Assembly (NCBI GenBank): GCA_015680685.1
Contig: MNCI01003419.1
Coordinates: 2,910 to 41,322, forward strand
Direction: 5' to 3'
DNA: 38,413 nucleotides
Source: Gnetum montanum
Lineage: Eukaryota > Streptophyta > Gnetopsida > Gnetales > Gnetaceae
Positions 31,020 to 38,413 of the stretch are shown piece by piece; the first letter of the stretch is position 1; every line of letters begins with the position of its first letter. The translations under genes were made by a program, and so were the position numbers. The notes below the pieces were generated by a model. It did no database searches, was not told the origin of the DNA, and saw nothing but the letters and a program-made list of their open reading frames with translations.

Positions 31020-31107
31020 ATGTCGTGTACCCGATGTCAAGTCCGACCCGACATTGCATACACAACATCTCGTACCTAATGTCAAGTCTAAAAAAAAGCA
31101 TATATAG
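31020..31107 (+). promoter_or_regulatory. Element B internal promoter: ATGTC/ACATT array plus TATA
   Basis: ATGTC 31020, ATGTC 31034, ACATT 31051, ACATC 31065 and ATGTC 31079 have spacing 14, 17, 14, 14. TATA (GCATATATAG, 31098-31107) follows. The words GATGTCAAGTC and CGACATTG are the same as in the B LTR, and no GATATC is present. It lies upstream of ORF2. Confidence 0.68.
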
Positions 31108-31280
31108 TTGGTTCCCATGCAACATAAACTTCATTTATCTCATTTTTTCCGCTAGGGGAGCTATTGCAATTTTTTCTCATGACTTAGAGCTCTATGCCTC
31201 CATCTTAAACTTACAATATCTAGCTCTTTAATGCTCTGATTTCTATACCGTTTGCATCGATCTAAACCTAGAGTGTTCAA

Positions 31281-31296
31281 CTTAGTCATGAAGGGT
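31281..31296 (+). other. Second internal polypurine-like motif, element B (degenerate)
   Basis: CTTAGTCATGAAGGGT, the counterpart of 20293-20310 in A and 13812-13826 in C. Confidence 0.45.
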
Positions 31297-31359
31297 GCAT
31301 GCATGCAAACTTTATGTTGATTTGTTAAAATTTGCTATCTCCTAGAAGGTATTCTAAAG

Positions 31360-31663
31360 GTAAGGATGTTAAGAATCGTAGGACTTATGATGAAAAATCA
31401 TTAATGATAACACCATACGTCCAATTTTTCCAACCCTCAAGCCAATAACCATTACTTTAAGCCACATATAATGAACAAGGAACTAGTTGCGATGGGTGAT
31501 AGAAAGAGATAAACACCTTTTGGAAGATTTTTTCTTGGAAATTTTCCTAACCCTGCAATCAAATGCATAATGAGCTTCATGAACTAAGGTTATGAGTAAG
31601 GTACGAATTGATTAAGGATAATAAACATAACCTTGGTAACACTTGGTTTCTGCTTGATTACAG
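31360..31663 (+). other. Putative intron in element B ORF2 leader
   Basis: Donor AAAG|GTAAGG (31360) fits the consensus. Acceptor TTGATTACAG ends at 31663 directly before ATG 31664; the length is 304 nt. Confidence 0.5.
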
Positions 31664-34401
31664 ATGGCCTGAAAAAGAGGTGCTTAGGGTGAACCCTTGC
31701 AGAGAGTCACTAAGCGTCCACATAGTGGTTGCAATAAACAAGGAGAACAAGTAGAACACGCTAAACAGGAGGCCCAAACTTTTAGTATTCATCAAGAGGC
31801 CCCTACTACTGGGTAATCGGCCCAAGGTGAGGTAGTAGAAGTACCAACTCCCGAGCAGGGACAACGTCACATGTTATCCTCTAACTACCTTGCTACCAAA
31901 TCAAAAAAGTCAACATTGGTGTCGGTCATTGTGGAAATGAACTTTGGCCTGTTCATGGAATTTGCTCTAGAAGCGATGTAGATGCAACTCTAGGCATCCC
32001 CATTGTGGTCGATTTTATCATACAGTGGTGAATGCTACCTAGGAGAAGTTTATCAATTCTAGCACAATGAGGATGAAGGTACCACTGTGAATATTTGTGG
32101 GATGAATGTCTCCTATGTAGTTAAAGACATTGCTACAACTCTCAACCCAGCCAATGAAGGGATCAAGGTTGCTTACCTATCCACTAGATCCGACCCTGAA
32201 ACAAAGAGACTATGGCTAAAGCAGGTGTACAATAAAGAAGATAAATCATACCATGAGATGACCTTGAAAGAAAGAGCTTACTTCAAGATCGGGACATACC
32301 ACCTATTTTCCACTAAAGGGCTTAATCACATTTCCACTTATGTAGCTAGGGGAAGTGTCATTTTAATGGGAAAATTTTTAGTTGGCATTCCTTACTACTA
32401 TTTCACAAAAATCCAATGGCGATTCGAAGAAATGAAATTAGGGAGACCAACACTTCCATTTTCTTGTCTGATTAGAAAGCTATGCAAGCACATGAGAATC
32501 TTAGGATATACCAATGATATCCTTTAGAAGGATCAACACACTGCCTTTGCAAAGCTCTTCAAAACTGTAACACCAAGAAAATATTCTAGTGAGAAGCAAA
32601 AAACTAGAAAGGAGACAAAACCAAGAACTAAAATGCAACAAAATCCTAAGCAACACTCGCAAGCACAAGCTCCATCACCATCACCATAAGATTATAGACC
32701 ATCAATGAGCCACATGTAAAGAATTACTAAGACTGTCAACCGGGGGAGCAGGAATGAGGCTAATCTCTTTTGGTTATGGATGACGTTGTACAACCCATCA
32801 TATCAGCTGATCTAACAAGGGGGAAGATCTCAATTCAGTTAGGAGGAGGGGAATCCTAATGGTTGTGCTAGATCTTTAAGAATGCTACATCCTTTCAAGT
32901 CACATTGGAGATAAAAGAAGGTGCCACGGTCATGGTGCTACACCCAAAAGATCTAGCAAGCATAGTAGAGGTGATCATTGATCACATCAAGGAATCATTC
33001 AATGTTCTTGTTATGTCTCTAACCGATCTAGTAAGGACAAAATACACACAAATGCTAGTCGGAACCTTAATGACTCCTACAGCGCATGAGGATGTACTTG
33101 ATCATTTGCTGCAGATAGGTCAAGTGATGATCACTCTATTCAACATTCCCAGCGATGTCATTATGACATAATTGGACCTCATCACTACAAAAGGAAAGTT
33201 GGTCATGCTTGAAAATCAGGACAGAGCATGCAGAAGTTGAGGTACAAAGATTACAAGAAGAGCTAGCTACCCTGCACATTGAATGATGGAATCCTACCCA
33301 TTTCATCACACTAGACCAACTATAGTAGTTTCAGATGGAGGAGCTTACCAAGCTAGAAAAGGAGAGAGTAGCCATTGTGCAAGCAAAGAAGAGGGCAGTT
33401 TGGAATGGCTCAGTAGTAGGTGTGTGAACTCATGAGCATAAAAAGGCATTAACCACTGTTCAAGAAGAAAAAAAGTAGCTCAATAAAGAGAATGCCCAAT
33501 TGACCACAGTGGAGAAGTAAAAGAACATTTTGGAAGATAATGTCCACCAATGAAGAGAACAACTGGTGAGGGTCAACTAGGATATGAATAGATTGTCCCA
33601 AGGAAATAGAGCCCTCTCTATGGAGGAAGTATGTGCTATTCATCAACAAACAACAATTGAAATCAACACATGGCAAAACGAGGCCAAGAAACATGAGAAG
33701 TTAAAAGAACACTTTTGTGACCAAGTTGGCATGTATAAGGAAATTAAGAGAAGGAAATCTAGATGGCCAAGGCTCACATTAACTCCTTGGCAACACAAAA
33801 TTCTAAATGGAAGCCCATCTTGGACAATTATGCCATGGTCCAACAAGCATAAGTTAAAAATAAGGACCTGCAGATAGAATATTTGAAGGAATACATGGTG
33901 TTGGCTAACCTCAAATATGCCAACCTTGCCATGTTAACAACAGGTCATCCCTAAAGCGAGTTGAGGAAGCAAGTGGCGATCACCTACGCACTATATGAGA
34001 AGGAGTTTGTAGATTGGAAGGATGCTTTGCAAAAGTTACAAGTGACAAACTCAAAATTAGAGGTGATCAAAGCTAGCTACCAAGAACAAAAAGATGTAGC
34101 CTTGAACCTAGCTAGAAGATTAATAGACTATCATGAGCTAAGGCATAAAGCTAGAGCTTTTGAGGAAGAATGACAGTAGTTTGCGGCATGGTATGTCAAG
34201 GAAAATCAAATGTTTCCACAACTACCATGTCCTTGGGATGTACTGGCATCAGCACACATTGACACAATAGCCTAGATGGTGCATGACCCAAGGACGAAGG
34301 AGGAAAAATTGCAAGCCTTGCTCAACCATTCCAAATTTCAGTGGCTTGACAACAAAGGAAAGTGACCAATAGAAGAACCACCACCTCCGAGCACTACATG
34401 A
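31664..34401 (+). pseudogene. Element B ORF2: Transposase_32-like plus coiled coil (broken)
   Basis: ATG 31664 is followed two codons later by TGA, so translation from this start is dead. The domain is well preserved in 32087-32527 (146 codons open): VNICGMNVSY, STRSDPETKRLWL, AYFKIGTYHLF, ISTYVARGSVILMGK, LPFSCLIRKLCK, YTNDIL. Then come a Gln/Ser/Pro linker (about 32590-32690), MSHM, a VIIDHIKESFNVLV block (32970-33010), MTPTAHEDVLDHLLQIG (33068-33118), and Lys/Glu/Leu heptads to about 34170. The tail EPPPPSTT ends at TGA 34399-34401. Same plan as A and C. Stops and frameshifts are present in the coiled-coil part. No catalytic motif was recognised. Confidence 0.74.
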
Positions 34402-34589
34402 GCCTCCTAGTCTTGTTTTATAATAATGTATCCCATTTTTGTACTACACCACTAAGGTATGCGAAGAGTTAGTTATTTTGTCCATTGTTGAAGATAGTGA
34501 ATAATCCCATACCTACCCAATATTTTGTAAATAACTTGTTCCTCATTTTTTTTAACTCAAGGAAAAGTTTTCATTCAGTCATGGGGGTA
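34402..34589 (+). other. Element B 3' untranslated stretch and polypurine tract
   Basis: Non-coding, ending CAGTCATGGGGGTA (34576-34589), immediately before the LTR TGATGAGT. Confidence 0.82.
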
Positions 34590-35431
34590 TGATGAGTTGT
34601 GATTTGAGTGACCCTAACGTCGAATGCATAATGTCGAAGTCCCAACATCATGTACTCGACATTGGGGCTAATCAGTAATGTCGAATACCCAATGTTGCCT
34701 CATCTAGACCTTGCCTATAAATACTCTACTTGGGCTTTAGTGAGTTTTCATTTTCTTTTCCTTTAAGTCTATTATTCCTAGTGCATGCCTGTTGTGTGAT
34801 GTTTGTAATTGTATGGCACCTTTCTTCAAGTGTGACATACTTGGACACATTACATGACTGGCAATAAAGCGCGAGATTACTTCCATCATTGCAGCATCCA
34901 CTTAGATTAATATTATTGGTTTAATTATTTAATTCTTTCTTTAGTTAAACATTCCCATTTATTGTTATTTATTATTTTTTTCATTAAGTGGAATGCATAC
35001 GCCTTAATCACGAGCGTTTAAGTGGAAATACTTGGTAATCCAGAAGTGTATGGTTTGCCACAACTAGTGACATACACTTGGCAATCCCAAAAGTAGCTTC
35101 ACAAAGTCCAAGACATGTACAGACGGTTAAGAGTGGATACCATCACCATAGGCCAATTTAGACTTTATTTTTTCAGTATTCATTAGTTAAATTAATTCAT
35201 CTCTTTATTGTCATCAGGAGTAGTGTAGAATTAGAAACAACATCATATGACTCACTTTGGACTAAACCATACATGACAAAGCTACAACTAGTCTAAGTGG
35301 GAAGACAACAAATTGTGATCAAACCATAACGATCTAGATGCCACAACTATTCCCATCAAAAATTCAATCGAATCATGCGTGAACGCTTGTGATTTGTATG
35401 GTTGAGCATAAGGGTACCTCACCACTCATCA
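34590..35431 (+). repeat. Element B 3' LTR
   Basis: 842 bp, TGATGAGTTGTGATTTG to CACTCATCA, with the B-type array at 34617-34696, TATA at 34716-34723 and AATAAAG in the shared R/U5 segment. Confidence 0.9.
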
Positions 35432-35980
35432 GGGGTGTTTTGGCTCATGTTGATGATTTTAAGAGGTTCCAGGATCTATAGGGACTTGTTTGGAGGCATC
35501 CGAAGGTTCTAGGCATCAAAACAAGCACTTTTGTGTTTGGCACCTGCAGGTGAGACGTCTCACCAGAAAGTGGGACGTTCCAGCTAAGACATCCCATCAA
35601 AATTTAGGACATCCCAAGACCAAATGGGATGTCCCAGAAAAATAGTAGACATCCCATCCGAGAGCTACATTTTTGTAGGAGACATTCTGGCAAAGCTAAA
35701 GATGACCTAGACACATGGGGAAACTTCCAAAAATGCTTATTCCAATTTAGGAAACAACCAAAGCAAGATTAAAATAACCAAAGCAAAATGGAAATAGTTG
35801 GTGAGAAGGTGAGAAGACTTGGAAAAACATCTAAAGAACCTCAAGTTGAGTTGAGGAATGGTTTCTAAGGTTTTTATCTTCCAGTTACTTATAAATATTG
35901 ATGTAATTCTCCATTGTTGGGGCAAGAAAGAGCATAACCTTAACCATGAATAGGAGAGAAGGCTTATGAGAGTTGAGGGA
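35432..35980 (+). repeat. LTR-like fragment, probably of element G, with a palindromic array
   Basis: The sequence between B and E has no coding frame. Positions 35551-35656 hold six copies of a near-palindromic 12-mer of type TGGGAYRTCCCA. A TATA-like TTATAAATA lies at about 35889. The composition suggests the U3 of another LTR. If the polypurine-like site near 27948 is real, this is the rest of the G 3' LTR, split by B and E. I could not align it to 1-182. Confidence 0.4.
35551..35656 (+). repeat. Six-copy TGGGAYRTCCCA array at 14/20-bp spacing
   Basis: Copies start at 35551 (TGAGACGTCTCA, perfect palindrome), 35571, 35585, 35605, 35625 and 35645, with spacing 20, 14, 20, 20, 20. Each retains the GAC(A/G)T or GATGT centre. 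Confidence 0.7.
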
Positions 35981-36890
35981 TGATGAGTGATGAAATACCC
36001 CTACACTCAACCATACGAATACAAGCGTTCTCACACGCGATCCGGTCGAACTCCGCAGACGGACTAGTCGTGGCACCTAGACAGTTATCCTTAGGTTGTA
36101 GTCCACTGTCTTCCCACCTGGACTAGTATTATATTTGTCACGTATGGTTTAGTTTAGAGTGAGGTGTATGATATGGTTCATAATCTAATGCTACTCCTGA
36201 AGGTAATGGAAAGTAATATTATCTAATCTAGGAGAAAGTGTAAAAGAATCTAATCTAGCCTAAGTGTGATGAGCATCCATTCCTTGATCATTTGTACACA
36301 TCTTGGACTTCGTGCACAACTACCACTGGGATTACCAAGCGCAGATCCTAGGTACACCACTGGGTTACCAAGTAGTCACACTTAAATGCTCGTAATCAAG
36401 TTGTACTCATTCCGCGTTCTAAGAGTTTAAGGATGAGAGAGACTAATTAGGAAAGTAGTAAATAATAATTAAATAAATAAACAAAGTGAATGCTACAATG
36501 ATGAAGTAATCTTGATCTTTATTTCCGGTCATGTGCGTGTCCAAGTACGTCACACTCAAATAAAGGATGTCGTACAATTACATTCACCACGCTGTGGGCA
36601 GACATGGGAAAATAATCTATCTCTGGAGGGAGAAAACTACCAAAGTTTATCTACAATCTAACATAAAATTGAGAAACAAGGGAGAGCCACCTCTTATTTA
36701 TCGATTTCGTGACATGATGCGATATCATGGAAAAAGACACGATATCACGTACGATACATTGCGTACACAATATCGCAGCCCATGCAATATCATGGCTGTG
36801 ATATCCTGACTGTGATATCACAACCACTGGAATATCACAGCTATGATATCATGGTAGTGATATCACAGCCAACAAATTCATGACTCATCA
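35981..36890 (-). repeat. Element E 3' LTR
   Basis: 910 bp. The minus strand reads TGATGAGTCATGAATTTG (36890) to CACTCATCA (35981). It is longer than the A LTR (799 bp), mainly through an expanded palindrome array near its start. Confidence 0.88.
36691..36864 (-). promoter_or_regulatory. Element E expanded GATATC array and TATA box
   Basis: GATATC-like cores start at 36721, 36741, 36753, 36769, 36786, 36800, 36814, 36831, 36845 and 36859. The last seven follow a 17/14/14 pattern twice, that is a 45-bp unit (36786-36830 and 36831-36875). The minus-strand TATA (CGATAAATAAG, about 36692-36702) lies downstream. There are ten cores against three in A. Confidence 0.72.
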
Positions 36891-37072
36891 TACCCCCACA
36901 ACTGAATGAAAACTCGTCCTTGAGTTATAGAGAGAACAAGCTCCATTGATTACACAGTGGATAGGTATGGGATTATTGACTAACTAGAATGGATTCATGC
37001 TGCCGTGTGGAGTCAGAACAAAATTGAGACACAACACAAAATAAAATTCTTTGATTACAAAATTGGTGGAAC
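36891..37072 (-). other. Element E polypurine tract and 3' untranslated stretch
   Basis: The minus strand reads CATTCAGTTGTGGGGGTA just before the LTR. The remainder is non-coding up to the ORF2 stop. Confidence 0.78.
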
Positions 37073-37655
37073 TCATGTAGTCCCTAGTGGCGGTGGCTCC
37101 TCCATAGGTGTCTTTCCCTTTTTCTTGCGCTCCAGGTCTTGGGATTTGATGGCATTGAAGTATGGCCTGGAGTATCTCCTCTTATAAGGCCTTGAGTGTC
37201 TTGGCGCACGTGTAAGTTTGTGCTTGTGCCATAGAGGCATCCCAGTCAGCCTTCTCTTTTTCTTCCACCACCCTTTAATTCTCTGTCAAAAGTTTATTAA
37301 GTTGCTTAGTTCTGAAAGTGTCCAGCTGGTTCTGAGCAACCTTTTGCCCTATATTCAAAAGGTTTAATACTTCCAAAATGGCTTGAACAGAGAAATCAAT
37401 AGTCACACCACAATTGTTAAGTGTGGTGCCTTCTTTTTTATTGGGCCAAAATTGGTACGTTTTCCCTAAGTACCAGGCACCACTTTAAGAGAGGGTAGGC
37501 CTTGATTGTACAGCAGTAGGGTCTTCTTGATGGATACTAAATGATTGTTCCTCCTACTCTGCATGTTTTTTGGTAGGAACTTGTCCTTCACCTCTCCCAG
37601 GTCGTCTGATCACACCTTGAGCAAGACCTTCCTATTTTTTGCGTTTTGGGGCCAT
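37073..37655 (-). pseudogene. Element E ORF2, internally deleted
   Basis: ATG 37655 (MAPKR-type start after TTGTAG) to TGA 37075-37073 after EEPPPLGTT, only 583 bp against about 2.8 kb in A. The N-terminus reads through to AWYLGKTYQFWPNK, VTIDFSVQAILEVLNL and KVAQ. It then jumps straight to QLDTFRTKQLNKLLTEN, which in A is about 1.2 kb downstream, so the YFKIGTYHL/LPFPCLIRKLC part of the Transposase_32-like domain and the linker are lost. A second deletion after KTLKAL removes most of the coiled coil. Stops are also present, so it is a derived, non-functional copy. Confidence 0.72.
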
Positions 37656-37897
37656 CTACAATCACATGGAACTAATTGTTAGTAAGGTTGTTACCAAAGT
37701 TAGGTTATACCTTACTGCTTACCTTAATAGATTTACTTTATTTCCATGTGATGTTAATTATTGGAAGAACATGTCCCCAAAATATTATAGTGTTGAGTCC
37801 TCTTTGCTTAGGTGGTTTCCAAATTTAATTTTCTGGTATAGCTAAGGGGATGAAAATTTCTTTGCCACATGCTATGTTTAATTCTACAACTAATTAC
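37656..37897 (-). other. Putative intron in element E ORF2 leader
   Basis: On the minus strand, AAGG|GTAATT has its donor at 37897, the same word as in A, and GTGATTGTAG ends at 37656 before the ATG. The length is 242 nt. Confidence 0.48.
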
Positions 37898-37960
37898 CCT
37901 TAAAGATGTCATTCGGGCGATGATGAATTTCAAAAAATTTATGCACTATTCAGCGTGTGC

Positions 37961-37980
37961 CCCTCCCCCACGACTAAGTT
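37961..37980 (-). other. Internal polypurine-like motif, element E
   Basis: The minus strand reads AACTTAGTCGTGGGGGAGGG, the counterpart of A 20291-20310. Confidence 0.5.
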
Positions 37981-38413
37981 GAACACTCTGACTTCAAGTA
38001 GGTTCAAACGGATCGAAAATCGAAGTATCAGCGAGTGAGTTATGGATATGAAAGCAAGGGAAGCGCAATTGCAAGTTGTAGAGAGGAATTGAAAAACTTC
38101 CCCTGCATGAAAAATTGCAAATGATGTTGATTAGCATAGGGGGGTCATGTATATATATTTTCATTGAAGTTAGGGCACTTAGAGAATGTACCAAATTTTT
38201 AATATTTCTTTGAAATTAAATGATGTAAAATAATGACATCAGGATGATTGTTAAGGGGTTCTCAGGTAATTCGATGGTTTTAAAGGCACGAATAATGATT
38301 TGCAGGTTTTATCAATAAGGACCTTGGATGATAGAGAAAAAGGCTATGTGATGATTCATAGGGACGTTGAATCGAAGGGATAGTAATAAGGGAAAGAATA
38401 TCATGAACAATAC
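37981..38413 (-). other. Element E ORF2 leader and array-less internal promoter region
   Basis: On the minus strand it aligns with A 19990-20290. A TATA-like run (ATATATATAC, about 38148-38158) is present, but the GATATT array seen in A is cleanly missing between CAATGAAAA and the TATA. The segment above 38230 matches the end of the conserved non-coding block. Confidence 0.5.

Larger units (their letters stand above)
28133..35431 (+). mobile_element. Element B: LTR retrotransposon inserted in the 3' part of G
   Basis: The 5' LTR (truncated) starts TGATGAGTTGTGATTTG at 28133, and the 3' LTR is 34590-35431. The flanks are GGGTT (28128-28132) and GGGGT (35432-35436), a 4/5 match. A deletion joins the LTR at about 28783 directly to the gag tail, removing the PBS and most of gag. 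The rest follows the plan of A: non-coding block, internal array, intron, ORF2, polypurine tract. Confidence 0.87.
35981..38413 (-). mobile_element. Element E: minus-strand relative of A, 3' portion only
   Basis: The 3' LTR is 35981-36890, followed at higher coordinates by the reverse complement of a polypurine tract, an internally deleted ORF2, the putative leader intron and the leader; the element runs off the window. The LTR words (cores GATATC, CGTACG) and the ORF2 start (MAPKR type) place it closest to A. The right target-site copy cannot be checked. Confidence 0.85.

Noticed and set aside
28133-35431. A perfect target-site duplication for element B
   Set aside because: The flanks are GGGTT and GGGGT, only 4 of 5 matching; I accept it as an aged duplication, not a proven one.
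36721-36875. Repeated GATATC words as a CRISPR-like or satellite array
   Set aside because: Units are too short and variable in spacing, they lie in an LTR U3 next to a TATA box, and the context is plant retrotransposon.

Overview
This window is repeat DNA from a large plant nuclear genome. No host gene, tRNA, rRNA or CRISPR array is visible. The evidence for a plant is Ty3/gypsy LTR retrotransposons of Athila/Tat-like type: a PBS resembling the tRNA-Asp type, a Cys-x2-Cys-x3-His-x4-Cys zinc knuckle, and an ORF resembling the 'putative plant transposon protein' (Transposase_32) family. I cannot name the species.

The layout is a stack of nested insertions. The oldest layer, element G, is a decayed gypsy gag-pro element (about 1-827, 26256-28132, 35432-35980). 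Element C (828-26255) sits in G's gag. Element D (2871-9929, minus strand) sits in C's gag. Element A (15897-24234, plus) sits in C's second ORF. Element B (28133-35431, plus) sits in the 3' part of G. Element E (35981 to beyond the window end, minus) follows. Three junctions can be read at base level: removing the insert and one target-site copy rejoins the interrupted reading frame.

A, B, C, D and E are members of one superfamily. Where complete, the plan is: LTR starting TGATRAG and ending CTCATCA; tRNA-Asp-like PBS; gag with zinc knuckle and Pro/Gln/Tyr-rich tail; protease remnant (seen in C); long conserved non-coding block; internal promoter-like region; short putative intron; ORF2 (Transposase_32-like domain plus long coiled coil); polypurine tract; LTR. 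I see no reverse transcriptase, RNase H or integrase in any copy, so they look non-autonomous or dependent on a partner. All genes carry stops or frameshifts.

The most interesting signal is regulatory. Each family has its own short palindromic core repeated at about 14-bp spacing in the U3 of its LTR just upstream of a TATA box, and again inside the element upstream of a second TATA box that precedes ORF2. The core is GATATC in A, C and E, ATGTC/ACATC in B, and AGGCCT in D. In all five copies a splice-acceptor-like YAG abuts the ORF2 ATG, with a donor-like GT 222-304 nt upstream. I infer a second transcription unit for ORF2. A possible reading is that the arrays are binding sites for a regulator, perhaps the ORF2 protein itself, that has diverged together with its sites. 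This is untested.

There are assembly limits: 760 N at 18401-19160 (A's protease region), and one N at 24009 that replaces about 130 bp of the A 3' LTR.
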